In this document: positions 1-10,047 of the stretch, piece after piece
How the letters are laid out: each line of letters starts with the position of its first letter
Numbering within the stretch: the stretch's first letter is position 1
Source of the DNA: Ephydatia muelleri
Lineage: Eukaryota > Porifera > Demospongiae > Spongillida > Spongillidae
Assembly (NCBI GenBank): GCA_013339895.1
Contig: JABACO010000014.1
Span: 5,935,755-5,999,754 of the forward strand
DNA length: 64,000 nt
Direction of reading: 5' to 3'
Notes under the pieces: model-generated
Database searches by the model: none
What the model saw: the letters and a program-made list of their open reading frames with translations, nothing else
Told to the model about the DNA's origin: nothing
Made by a program: the position numbers and the translations under genes

Positions 1-146
1 CCATTGAATCAACCATTCCCTCCGGATGTTGCCCATGACAATCACATTAAGATATCTGCCCTATCCCTTTCATTTGACCATGCCTCCCAAGAGGTGTGTC
101 ATAATCATCCATGGATCTACCTAACCCAGACTAGGGGAAAAGGCCG

Positions 147-193
147 GTAGACTGTGGTACATGAGCACACCTCAGGATAACAGGGGAGGCATG
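147..193. repeat. 47-bp dispersed repeat, first copy
   Basis: This stretch matches positions 14522-14568 in inverted orientation with about two mismatches. I see no gene in the first 388 bases. The match marks a dispersed repeat whose family I cannot name. Confidence 0.5.
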
Positions 194-517
194 ATTCAAA
201 CCTATACATTGAAATATTCAACAGTCATTATGTTATGTAAGGTCCACATAAAGAGCCATCAACCCATACTCAAGAAGAATGGGTTTGTAATGTACTTGTG
301 CTGTTAAAAGGATGTGGTATTACCTAAACAACCCTCCCCCTCCCCTTCCACTTTAATTCAGCTATTGAATAATAGGACATAGCCACCATAGTCTCGTACC
401 CAGACCCATGTTTTCACAGCAGCGGATGTATTACATCACCGCTACGTGAAAAGTGGGTCTGGTAAAGTCTTCTGTCCAGAATGTTGGGGAACCAATCAGA
501 TTCGAGGTATGCGGTAA

Positions 518-802
518 TTGCATACCTTTGTTATAACCGTGCAATTAATGATTAATTACCAACAAATGGAGAGAGCCGCGTGCAAACGTCTGGGGTATTC
601 GAAGTTAAAAGAAGAGCAGCTACGAAGTGTAGTTGATGTATTGAGTGGGCGCGATGCATTTGTGAGTTTTCCAACGGGATATGGCAAGTCCCTAAGTTAC
701 GCCATTCTACCGTGGGCGTTTGATGAAGTAAGGAGTATTGGCATTGTGATAGTTGTTTCGCCGCTTGTGAGTTTGACTATGGATCAGGTTAGGGATCTAT
801 GA
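518..802 (+). pseudogene. RecQ-like helicase, N-terminal fragment inside the TIR element
   Basis: The 94-residue reading frame ends with the start of a RecQ-type superfamily 2 helicase core. It shows a Q-motif-like region (GYSKLKEEQLRSVVDVL), a Walker A motif FPTGYGKSLSY, and motif Ia (VVSPLVSLTMDQV). RecQ proteins unwind DNA 3' to 5' using ATP. Here the frame ends right after motif Ia, where a retroelement begins. The likely start is the second methionine (MINYQQMERAACKRLGY). Because the fragment lies between the ends of a transposon, it is cargo or an element-encoded helicase and probably not a host gene. A working helicase cannot be made from this copy. Confidence 0.75.
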
Positions 803-3480
803 CTATGGATCGCGCTGTGGCTCTGCTTTCCCAGTATGGTCAAGATGTGTTGATGGCAAAGATTGACCTCAAAGCTGCCTTCCGCCTGATTCCAGTACAA
901 GCTGCAGACTGGGTGCACCTGGGGATCTGCTGGCGAGGACAGTTTTATGTGGACACATGCCTTCCTTTTGGTCTACGTTCAGCCCCTGCCCTCTTTAACC
1001 ACTACGCTGAGGCACTCGACTGGATCATGGCCAACAACTATGGGGCCCAGCTGCTACACTACCTGGATGACTTCCTCCTGGTTGGCCCTCCCGGCAAGGA
1101 CACATGTCAGGAGGCAATGTCCAGGATGCTGACAGTATTGACCAGTTAGGCATTCCAGTAGCCTCTGAGAAGCTGGAGGGACCCACCACAGCTCTAACCT
1201 TCCTGGGAATAGTCCTCGACACATCAGCACAGCAGCTTCGACTACCCCCGGACAAGCTAGAGGAGCTGACAGGGCTAACCAGGTCCTGGCTATCCAGGCA
1301 CAAGGCCACCAAGAGGGAGCTGCTCTCACTCATCGGCAAGCTCTCCTTTGCTGCTAAGGTGGTGCTAGCAGGGAGGCACTTTCTCCGCCGCCTAATTGAC
1401 CTCTCCACCACAGTTAGGAAGCTTCACCATCACATCAGCCTTAATGCAGAAGCAAGAGCCGACATTAGGTGGTGGGACAGCTTCCTTCCTTCCTGGAATG
1501 GTGTTGCCATGTTCCTGGACCCAGAATGGACAGCAGCCGACTCTCTTCAGCTCTATACTGATGCCTCAGGCTCCCTAGGCTTTGGTGCCTACTTCAACGG
1601 CGCTTGGTTCCGGGGTGACTGGCAGCCACACCAACGCCTCCCACTCCGCTCCATACAGTGGCAAGAACTGTTTGCCATTGTGGCTGCTGCTAGCACATGG
1701 GGTCATCTCTGGGCAGGCCTACGCATCCACCTCCATTGCGACAACCTCCCCATTGTCCAGGCATGGGCAAGATGGTCTGCGAAACATCCTGACCTCATGC
1801 GGCTGCTCCGAACCCTGTTTCTAGTGGCAGCCCAGCACAGCTTCACCATCCGCCTGTCACACTTACCTGGCAGACTAAACAGCATTGCTGATGCCCTTTC
1901 CCGAAATAACTTACCCCTCTTCTTAACTCTTGCCCCCCAGGCGGACCCTCAACCAACCCCAACCCCACATCACCTGCCCGAGACCTGAACCACCATCTCC
2001 AGCTCCTACTGAACAGAGCCATGGCCCCATCTACTGCAACCACCTATGCCACTGGGATCAGGCGCTACCAGGGTTTCTGCCAAGTTGATACCGGTCCCCG
2101 GCACAAAAGAAACTATCACACTATTTGCAGCCCACCTCAGCCGGACCTTGAACTCCAGGACCATTCAGGTTTATGTGGCAGCAGTCTCATTCCTGCACCA
2201 CTCCATGGGGTACAAGAGCCCGCTTCCAGTAACCCAACGCTGCAACTTGCCATCCGGGGTGTCCAACACCTCCAGGAGCCCATCCACCTCAAGCCCACAC
2301 GACTGCTGCTGACTGTGGAGATGCTGGGTCACATGCTGTAGAGGTTGGAGGCACCCCCCCCCCCCCCCCTGAAAAGACACGACCGTCGGATGCTCAGAGC
2401 GGCCCTTACCCTCGGCTTCTTTGGTTTCTTGAGGGTCAGCGAATTTACCCTCAACCAGGCAAGACATCAGCTGGACCGGAGAAGGCATGCACTTTTTCAT
2501 CAAGCGGTCCAAAACCGACCAGATGGGCAAGGGCACCACTATCTGCATTGGGCGTACCGAGGGCAGGCACACGTGTCCAGTGGCAGCAATGGAGGCCTAT
2601 AGAGGATGCTGTCGCTGTCTCACCCCTCTTCCACTTCAGAGATGGGAGGCCGCTTACATCCAAGAGCTTCCGCTCCACCTTCCTATCCCTGGTGGAGCAA
2701 TGTGGCTACAATCCAGCCCAATACAACACACACAGTCTACGTATTGGTGCAGCCACAGCAGCCGCCAGAGCAAGCCTTCCCACTGAGACCATCCAGAAGC
2801 TTGGGAGATGGCGAAGTTCTGCATATCAGACCTACACTCATCATCCCCTGACTCACCCATCTGACACTAGAACTATGGCTGCACAGTAACAATTACCCAG
2901 ATGTATGTACCCATGTTGTGTACCCTACTCCACAAACCTGAAACCATATCCTAATCGCCAACCATTTTGGGGGTTTTCACTTGGGCGACACCCTCCGGGC
3001 TTCTACCCTGGGACAGCCACCAAACCATGACCAGCGTCTTGGTTTGGGACACAGGCCGACCCAATGGTGACCAGCGTCACCCGTTGGTCCCTGTAGGCCC
3101 AGTGGTACGAGGCACAGCTGCTACATGCCTGGCTGCGGCTGTCGCCTGCCCCCATTATGGGCCAAACACAACTACGATTCTTTGTATGGGGCAGGGGGTA
3201 CATTTACTCAGCCTGTAAGAGCAATTAGATGGCATTAAGGTAGAGTTTAGGTACAGTGGTAGTAAACTAAGTTTAATGCGGAGAGTTGCTCTGTGTCATG
3301 TAGTGTTGCTAAGCTGGCTATAGTGATGTTGCTAAGGCCAAGATGTAAACATGTTTCTACAGATGCATTCAATGAACGATCCTAACCAATCCTATACTGT
3401 GCATTAGTGCCCAATAGCATTGCAGGGGATCCTTTCCCCCATAATACCCTTATCCAATCAAATCACCCCAATCGTTGTCG
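799..3480 (+). mobile_element. DIRS-like (tyrosine recombinase) retroelement fossil nested in the TIR element
   Basis: The parts visible in order are: a reverse transcriptase palm region (KIDLKAAFRLIPV, LPFGLRSAP and YLDDFLLVG) at about 0.8-1.15 kb; an RNase H domain (LYTDASGSLGFGAYF, then IADALSR) at about 1.5-1.9 kb; and a tyrosine recombinase catalytic region (HSLRIGAATAAA, LGRWRSSAYQTY) at about 2.4-2.9 kb. RT, RNase H and tyrosine recombinase in this order is the DIRS/Ngaro layout. The copy is broken: it is incomplete and has several breaks. The tail from 2.9 to about 3.48 kb is non-coding and probably holds the element's end. Both boundaries are approximate. It is younger than, or travelled with, the host DNA transposon. 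Confidence 0.75.
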
Positions 3481-3741
3481 ATATGGTTACAGGTTTTGTA
3501 TTTAAGTGATGGGTGCAGCACTCCAGTCATAGCCTTGACTGCGACCAGTTTCTCATATGACAACCAGGGAGAACTTGTGAGCTTTAACCTGCGAGACATT
3601 GCGCTTGCGTCTCGCCCAGGTTCATCAAGAGATAATTATATATTATCTCTGGTTCATCTTTCACAGGCCGGAAAGAAAGAGGTGTTGGTAGAGCGTGATG
3701 CAATTAACTTATTACGATATACTTCCGCTCAATTTAATTAA
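3475..3741 (+). pseudogene. RecQ-like helicase, downstream fragment
   Basis: This frame contains VIALTATS, the motif III signature of RecQ helicases, which normally follows the DEAH box by a few dozen residues. Together with 518-802 it brackets the retroelement, so the two were one reading region. The sequence after motif III is not recognisable helicase. It contains a run resembling a splice acceptor (about 3652-3666, ending in CACAG), so an intron or decay is possible. The Walker B/DEAH segment expected between the two pieces is not visible. Confidence 0.55.
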
Positions 3742-3928
3742 ATTATTCGAGTATGTTAATAAAATTCATGATACATTCCTCGCGACGTATTACATAATCA
3801 CTGGACAGAATTGAAGTATAGGACTTTCTTTCCACGTAGCGGTGATGTAATCCACCCGCAGCTGTGGGAATCAGGGTCTGGGTACGAGACTATAGCCACC
3901 ACACCCATGCATGTCGACTGTCACGTTT

Positions 3929-4042
3929 TTAGACTATAGCATAATGGAATCTCGCAATCTGATTGGTCGATAACAGGTACCTTATTTTGCGTAGAGACCT
4001 CGTTAGCCTAATCGCGTCCTCTAAACTTAATGTACGGATACA

Positions 4043-4075
<33 letters not shown>

Positions 4076-5081
4076 ACAACAAAAGGATTAATGAAAACCT
4101 CTAAATGCCAGCGGGCGGGTATTCTACGGTAGAATACCCGCCCTCTGGCACTTACAATACCCGCCAATAAGATCCCGTTGCTACACAAAAACTGCGCTTG
4201 CGCAATGGATAATTGTAACGGCATTGGTTACTATAACGTAAACATGCGCGTTGCTATAGTCTAAATCAGTTAGATACTGTCACCTTCGTGATCTACGTGA
4301 TTTAGAATACCCGCGGGCCCTTAGTGGCGCCCTCGCTACGCTCGGGACGCTACAGCCAGGGCCCTCGGGTATTCTAAATCACGTAGATCCTATTATATAG
4401 TGAGCCACAAAAATACGGTATATTACTATTACTGAAGAAGGAAAAATATTGTTGAACCCAGATGGCTATTTATATTCAGTCTTTCTTATGATGGGGCACG
4501 AAATCAGGATGGGGGATGGTAAGGGTATGGTGGAGGGAGCGTTCCTCCAAGGAATCATCATTACGTGTGTTAATATTATAATCACAATGCGTGCATGCAT
4601 GACTCAAATCATAGGCAGTACGCACTATATAATAGTTAGATACTGGAACCGAGGGATCTACGTGATTTAGAATACCCGAGGGCACTGGCTGTAGCGTCCC
4701 GAGCGTAGCGAGGGCGCTACTAAGGGCCCGAGGGTACTCTAGATCACGTTGATCACGAAGGTGACAGTATCTAACTGATTTAGACTACAGCAACGCGCAT
4801 GTTTACGTTTATAGTAACCAATGCCGTTACAATTATCCATTGCGCAAGCGCAGTTTTTGTGTAGCAACGGGATCTTATTGGCGGGTATTCTAAGTGCAAG
4901 AGGGCGGGTATTCTAAGTGCCTGGGGCGGGTATTCTAAGTGCCAGAGGGCGGGTATTCTACCGTAGAATACCCGCCCGCCGGCATTTTGAGGACGAGATT
5001 AGGCTAACGAGGTCTCTACGCGAAAAAAGGTACCTGTTATCGACCATTCAGATTGCGAGATTCCATTATGCTATAGTCTAA
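3929..5081. mobile_element. Palindromic (foldback) element, about 1.15 kb
   Basis: The two ends are inverted copies beginning TTAGACTATAGCATAATGG, and the inverted similarity runs for several hundred bases on each side around a unique centre at about 4390-4650. Between the ends lie a G-homopolymer (4042-4072) and, on the right arm, four tandem copies of GGCGGGTATTCTA at about 4879-4970. There is no convincing coding sequence. I could not find an unambiguous target duplication. It sits directly upstream of the ankyrin-Roco gene. Family unknown; non-autonomous. Confidence 0.7.
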
Positions 5082-5089
5082 CAGTGATT

Positions 5090-5337
5090 TAGATAAAAAG
5101 CTGGCTAAAGCAGTCTGGGCGTGGACCACTAGCAAAATTACTTACGGCTAATATTGACGTGGCATCTTGGTCAGCGTACATAGAACGAAGATTTCACTTG
5201 ACGTCACAACACACAAACTGCTAGGTAAGCGTCAGTCCGGTCACAGCCATTCGCGCTTATCTGTAAGAGGTGGTGACGACCAGGTTGACTCATACAGCTG
5301 CAAAGACTTCCGTCCGAAAATCTCATATATATATATA
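5090..5337 (+). promoter_or_regulatory. Possible promoter/first-exon region of the ankyrin-Roco gene
   Basis: This is the only non-repeat stretch between the palindromic element and the gene. It contains a perfect TGACGTCA palindrome (5199-5206), the binding site of CREB/ATF-type factors, and a good splice-donor context (CTAG|GTAAGC) near 5225. A non-coding first exon spliced over the MITE at 5347-5472 is therefore possible. RNA evidence would be needed; the call is weak. Confidence 0.25.
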
Positions 5338-5346
5338 GCGGCTCGC

Positions 5347-5472
5347 TAGTCTCGTACCCAGACCCAACTATCCGCAGCTGCGGATGGATTACATCACCGC
5401 TACGCCTCTAGAAGCGTAGCGGTGATGTAATCCATCCGCAGCTGCGGATAGTTGGGTCTGGGTACGAGACTA
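5347..5472. mobile_element. 126-bp MITE of the TAGTCTCG family with 9-bp duplication
   Basis: This near-perfect hairpin begins TAGTCTCGTACCCAGACCC and ends with the inverse complement. The 9-base word GCGGCTCGC flanks it at 5338-5346 and 5473-5481. The arms share the ATTACATCACCGCTACG block with the long element at 389-3892. It lies 30 bases upstream of the probable ATG of the ankyrin-Roco gene, so it is either in the 5' UTR or in a 5' intron. Confidence 0.9.
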
Positions 5473-5502
5473 GCGGCTCGCAACTTATGCCACTGCATCA
5501 TC

Positions 5503-8500
5503 ATGAAAAAAAGCGTTTGCAAAGATACTATTTCTGATGGTTGTACGAAATCTGGTGCCATGGCTACAGATAAAAATGGAAACACTCCTCTCCACATTGC
5601 TGCCTTGGAAGGGTCACTGTCCACAGTGTGCACAATAGTTGAAAAATTAAAGTGTGATCCTAACACAAAGGGATTTGAGGGCAGAATACCATTGCATTGC
5701 GCTGCTGAAAAGGGTCATGTTGACATAGTCAGGAAGCTTGTTCTTGGATATGGATGTGATGTCATGGCTAAAGATGATTATGGTGACACTTCTCTCCACG
5801 TTGCTGCCTTGAAAGGATCACTGTCCACAGTGTGCACGCTGATTAATGAATTCAAGTGTGACCCTAACACAATGGGATTCGAAGAAAGAATACCATTGCA
5901 TCACGCTGCTCAAAATAGCCATGTTGACATAGTCAGGAAGCTTGTACATGACTACAGATGTGATGTCATGGCTAAAGATAAAAATGGTGATACTCCTCTC
6001 CACATTGCTGCCTTGGGAGGGTCACTGTCTACAGTGTGCACACTGATTGATGAATTCAAGTGTGACCCTAACACAAAGGGATTCGAGGGCAGAATACCAT
6101 TGCATTGCGCTGCTCAAAAGGGCCATGTTGACATTGTCAGGAAGCTTGCATGTGACTATGAATGTAATATCATGGCACAAGATAAAAACTATGCCACTCC
6201 ACTTCACCTTGCTGCCTTGGAAGGATCACTGTCCACAGTGTTTATGCTAATTGATATATTCAAGTGTGACCCTAACACAAAGGGAATAGAGGGCAGAATA
6301 CCATTGCATTACGCTGCTGAAAATGGTCATGTTGATATAGTCAAGAAGCTTGTATGTAGCTATGGATGTGATGTCATGACTAAAGATGATAATGATGACA
6401 CTCCTCTCCACATTGCTGCCTTGGTAGGGTCACTGTCTACAGTGTGCACACTGATTGACGAATTCAAGTGTGACCCTAACGCAAAGGGATTCAAGGGCAG
6501 AGTACCTTTACATGACACTGCCCAAATGGGTCATGTTGACATAGTCAGGAAGCTTGTATGTGACTACGGGTGTGATGTAATAGTTAAAGATAAAATTGGT
6601 AACACTCCTCTCCACATTGCAGCCTTGGGGGGGTCACTGTCCACAGTGTGCACACTGATTGATGAATTCAAGTGTGACCCTAACACAAAGGGATTCGAGG
6701 GCAGAATACCATTGCATTGCGCTGCTCAAAGGGGGCATGTTGACATAGTCAGGAAGCTTGTACGAGACTACAGATGTGATGTCATGGCTAAAGATAACAA
6801 TGGTGATACTCCTCTCCACGTTGCTGCCTTGGGAGGGTCACTGTCTACAGTGTGCACACTGATTGATGAGTTGAAGTGTGACCCTAACACAAAGGGATTC
6901 GAGGGCAGAATACCATTGCATTACGCTGCTCAAATGGGCCATGTTGACATAATTAGGAAGCTTGTACATGGCTATGGCTGTGATGTCATTGCTAAAGATG
7001 ATAATGGAGACACTCCTCTCCATATTGCAGCCTTGGGAGGGTCAGAGTGTACAGTGTGCACACTGATTGATGAATTCAAGTGTGACCCTAACACAAAGGG
7101 ATTTAACGGTTGGATACCATTGCATTCCGCTGCTGAAAAGAATCATGTTGCCATAGTCAGGAAGCTTGTACGAGACTATAAATGTAATATCATGGCTAAA
7201 GATAACGAAGGGGACACTCCCTCTCACCTTGCTGCCTTGGAAGGGTCACTGTCCACAGTGTGCACACTGATTGATGAATTCAAGTGTGACCCTAACACAA
7301 AGGGATTCGAGGACAGAATACCATTGCATTGCGCTGCTTCCAAGGGCCATGTTGACATTGTCAGGAAGCTTGTACGTGACTATGGATGTGATGTCATGGC
7401 TAAAAACATAAACAATAGCACTCCTCTCCACATTGCTGCCTTAGAAGGGTCACTGTCCACAGAGTGTACACTGATTGATGAATTGAAGTGCAACCCTAAG
7501 GCAAAGGGATTCGAGGGCAGAACACCATTGCATCAAGCAGCTCAAAATGATCATGTTGACATAGTTAGGAAGCTTGTACGTGATTATGGATGTGATGTCA
7601 TGGCTAAGGATAAAGATGGAGACACTCCTCTCCACATTGCTGCCTTGGGAGGGTCACTGTCTGCAGTGTGCACACTAATTGATGATTTTAAGTGTAACCC
7701 TAACATTAAAGGATTTGAGGGTAAAGTGCCATTGCATTTCGCTGCTCAAAAGGGTCATGTTGACATAGTTAGGAAGCTTGTACATGTCTATGGATGTGAT
7801 GTCATGACTAAAAATAAAATCAGTAGCACTCCACTCCACCTTGCTGCTTTGGAAGGGTCACTGTCCGCAATGTGCACATTCATTGATGAATTCAAGTGTG
7901 ACCCTAACACAAAAGGATTCGAAGGTAAAATACCATTGCATTACGCTGCTCAAAGAGGTCATGTTGACATTGTCAGGAAGCTTGTTCATCACTATAGATG
8001 TGATGTCCTGGCTAGAAATAAATATGGCAGCACGCCTCTTCACCTTGCTGCTTTGGAAGGGTCACTTTCTACAGTGTGCACACTGATTGATGAATTCAGT
8101 TGTGACCCTAACACAAAAGGATTCGAAGATAAACTACCATTGCATTACGCTGCTCAAAAGGGACATGTTGACATTGTCAGGAAGCTTGTTCATCACTATA
8201 GATGTGATGTCCTGGCTAGAAATAAATATGGCAGCACGCCTCTTCACCTTGCTGCTTTGGAAGGGTCACTTTCTACAGTGTGTACACTGATTGATGAATT
8301 CAAGTGTGATCCTAACGCAAAGGCATTCAAGGGCAAAATTCCATTGCATTGCGCTGCTCAAATGGGCCATGTTGACATTGTCTGGAAACTTGTGTTTGAT
8401 TATGGAGGTGATATAAGTATGCTGGACAACTTTGGTAATACAATCTGGCATTACATCACTCAAACTGCATGTGGGTCTAGTGTGAAACAAATATCAGAAA

Positions 8501-10047
8501 AGGTTCTTAGGACGTACAAAAAGATGATGTCTTACAGCAGTACAAATCTTGGTCATGTTCTGGTTGTGGGTTCTCCAGGGGCAGGAAAGAGTACTCTTGT
8601 AGAGGCATTGAAGTCAGACACGTTGTTCAGGATGCAGGTCAGAAATGTTCCACATCACACTGCTGGGATCATTCCACACAGATTTGAAGGCAAGAAATAT
8701 CGTAGGATCATCTTCTATGACTTTGCTGGAGATCCACAGTTCAAATTCAGTCAGGCTGCTGTTTTGGAACTAACTGCTTTTACAGAGTGCAGTGTTGTCC
8801 TAGTTGTTGTTGATATGAGTAAACCTGTTAATGTGGAAGGCATAATGTATTGGCTTCAGCTTATCTTCCATGTCACTAAGAAATTTCCTCAAGTTATCAT
8901 CATTGGAAGTCATGCTGACCTTCTCCCTAGATTTAAAAAAGATCCGGAGCAAGAGCTGTCCCAGATATGCAAGGATCTGTCATCAGTTCTAACAGCTGAG
9001 TATCCAGGGTCAAATTTTAGTACAATCACCCACATACCATTGGACTGTCGCTACACAAAGTCAAATGACCTCCAAAAGCTGCACATATCTCTACAGGGTT
9101 GTTTTAAAAATGAAGATACAAGAAGAATCAGTTCTGCAGCTGTGATTCTGCTTCAGATTTTAAGTGAGGTTGTAGATAAATCGTTTGCATGTACTGTTTC
9201 AGAAGTACAAAAATATATGACAAAAATTGAAATTGGGTTTTCAACAGATGCTCTACTTTGCTGGACCAAGGAGCTAGAGTCACATGGATATGTGCTAGTC
9301 CTGAGGAATAAAATCAACTTATCTGACAGTTGGATCATTACTGATGTTATGCAATTTGTACACAAAGTGCATGAACAGCTGTTCTCACAGAAGGCTAAAG
9401 ATCAAAGAGGTGCCTACTCCAACTTTGGTCTGATCCCTGTCTCTCAGCTAAGTGTCCTTTTCCCACACCTTCCTCCATCAGTGCTGGTGTCCTGTTTTGA
9501 GCTCCTCCAGTACTGCTTCGAAATTAATGACCCTAATGTCCTAGTTGAAAATATCACCCAAAGTGCACAAGTGCTTGGTGAGAGGTACCTATTCTTCCCC
9601 TCTCTATTTGAAGGAGTCAGGTCTGAAGTGAAGTGGATCATTAGTGGAGATGGTGTGTGCGCACTGGGATGGTACATTACCTGTGAAGGAAAATGCTCCT
9701 TCCTTCCACCTCGGTTCGTTTATGTTCTTATGTTGCAATTAGCAACTCAGTATTCCCATCTCCGTGGCAATGGTGAGAGCAAGGACCACTCCTCTCTCCG
9801 AGGGATAAGACATCGATGTAATGTGTGGAAGAATGGTATTCGCTGGGTGACGGAAAGCGGTGTGGAGGGAATCGTGGAAGTGGTGAAGGAAAGTAGAGGT
9901 GTTATGGTGGTGATGAGGAGTAAGCATAAAATGGAGTGTGGCGAAACACTGCGTTCAGTAGTCAGAAAAGTTTCTGATGTCCTTAAAGAATTTTGTCATG
10001 CACTAGTGACCACAGAGTACAGTGGAAATCCTGATACTTGTCGTTAA
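5503..10047 (+). CDS. Ankyrin-Roc-COR protein (Roco family), main exon, truncated by an insertion
   Basis: I start at ATG 5503 because the longer frame (5452) begins inside a MITE. Residues are counted from 5452. About residues 40-1000 are 28 ankyrin repeats in 14 near-identical pairs. Next comes a Roc GTPase: P-loop GSPGAGKST near 1040, switch-like YDFAGDP near 1089, and GSHAD in place of NKxD near 1153. A COR-like region runs to the end. Roco proteins are intracellular GTP-binding scaffolds; with ankyrin repeats and death domains they resemble innate-immune or apoptosis sensors, but the function here is inferred. The natural frame runs through TAC at 10018 into the sequence that resumes at 11857. 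A foldback element inserted at that TA adds nine residues and a stop, so this copy encodes 1514 residues without the death domains found downstream. Further 5' exons cannot be excluded. Confidence 0.85.
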   Translation: MKKSVCKDTISDGCTKSGAMATDKNGNTPLHIAALEGSLSTVCTIVEKLKCDPNTKGFEGRIPLHCAAEKGHVDIVRKLVLGYGCDVMAKDDYGDTSLHVAALKGSLSTVCTLINEFKCDPNTMGFEERIPLHHAAQNSHVDIVRKLVHDYRCDVMAKDKNGDTPLHIAALGGSLSTVCTLIDEFKCDPNTKGFEGRIPLHCAAQKGHVDIVRKLACDYECNIMAQDKNYATPLHLAALEGSLSTVFMLIDIFKCDPNTKGIEGRIPLHYAAENGHVDIVKKLVCSYGCDVMTKDDNDDTPLHIAALVGSLSTVCTLIDEFKCDPNAKGFKGRVPLHDTAQMGHVDIVRKLVCDYGCDVIVKDKIGNTPLHIAALGGSLSTVCTLIDEFKCDPNTKGFEGRIPLHCAAQRGHVDIVRKLVRDYRCDVMAKDNNGDTPLHVAALGGSLSTVCTLIDELKCDPNTKGFEGRIPLHYAAQMGHVDIIRKLVHGYGCDVIAKDDNGDTPLHIAALGGSECTVCTLIDEFKCDPNTKGFNGWIPLHSAAEKNHVAIVRKLVRDYKCNIMAKDNEGDTPSHLAALEGSLSTVCTLIDEFKCDPNTKGFEDRIPLHCAASKGHVDIVRKLVRDYGCDVMAKNINNSTPLHIAALEGSLSTECTLIDELKCNPKAKGFEGRTPLHQAAQNDHVDIVRKLVRDYGCDVMAKDKDGDTPLHIAALGGSLSAVCTLIDDFKCNPNIKGFEGKVPLHFAAQKGHVDIVRKLVHVYGCDVMTKNKISSTPLHLAALEGSLSAMCTFIDEFKCDPNTKGFEGKIPLHYAAQRGHVDIVRKLVHHYRCDVLARNKYGSTPLHLAALEGSLSTVCTLIDEFSCDPNTKGFEDKLPLHYAAQKGHVDIVRKLVHHYRCDVLARNKYGSTPLHLAALEGSLSTVCTLIDEFKCDPNAKAFKGKIPLHCAAQMGHVDIVWKLVFDYGGDISMLDNFGNTIWHYITQTACGSSVKQISEKVLRTYKKMMSYSSTNLGHVLVVGSPGAGKSTLVEALKSDTLFRMQVRNVPHHTAGIIPHRFEGKKYRRIIFYDFAGDPQFKFSQAAVLELTAFTECSVVLVVVDMSKPVNVEGIMYWLQLIFHVTKKFPQVIIIGSHADLLPRFKKDPEQELSQICKDLSSVLTAEYPGSNFSTITHIPLDCRYTKSNDLQKLHISLQGCFKNEDTRRISSAAVILLQILSEVVDKSFACTVSEVQKYMTKIEIGFSTDALLCWTKELESHGYVLVLRNKINLSDSWIITDVMQFVHKVHEQLFSQKAKDQRGAYSNFGLIPVSQLSVLFPHLPPSVLVSCFELLQYCFEINDPNVLVENITQSAQVLGERYLFFPSLFEGVRSEVKWIISGDGVCALGWYITCEGKCSFLPPRFVYVLMLQLATQYSHLRGNGESKDHSSLRGIRHRCNVWKNGIRWVTESGVEGIVEVVKESRGVMVVMRSKHKMECGETLRSVVRKVSDVLKEFCHALVTTEYSGNPDTCR
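5569..8420 (+). repeat. 204-bp tandem repeat encoding paired ankyrin repeats (14 units)
   Basis: The unit is 204 bp, or 68 residues, and encodes two ankyrin repeats. The first starts TPLHIAALEGSLSTVCTLID and the second IPLHCAAQKGHVDIVRKL. I count 14 units. Units 13 and 14 are almost identical in DNA over more than 100 bases (about 7966-8080 and 8170-8284), which points to recent duplication or gene conversion. Variation is concentrated in the loop between repeats (for example DKNGD, NKYGS, DNEGD). Confidence 0.9.

Larger units (their letters stand above)
389..3892 (+). mobile_element. TIR DNA transposon with 9-bp target duplication, carrying a RecQ-like fragment
   Basis: The left end reads TAGTCTCGTACCCAGACCC and the right end is its inverse complement. 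The 9-base word TAGCCACCA stands immediately outside both ends (380-388 and 3893-3901), which is a clean target-site duplication. A conserved subterminal block (ATTACATCACCGCTACG) lies just inside both ends. Three short MITEs in this window share the ends and the 9-bp duplication length. A 9-bp duplication is typical of Mutator-like elements, but no transposase is visible, so the superfamily is inferred. The interior holds two pieces of a RecQ-like helicase separated by a DIRS-like retroelement. The duplication flanks the whole composite, so the retroelement entered after, or travelled with, the DNA element. Confidence 0.8.

Noticed and set aside
3000-3230. Short frames after the recombinase region
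   Set aside because: They overlap on both strands and fit the non-coding end of the DIRS-like element better than a gene.
5818-8490. About ten 61-residue minus-strand frames at 204-bp spacing
   Set aside because: They are antisense shadows of the ankyrin units; their regularity comes from the tandem repeat.
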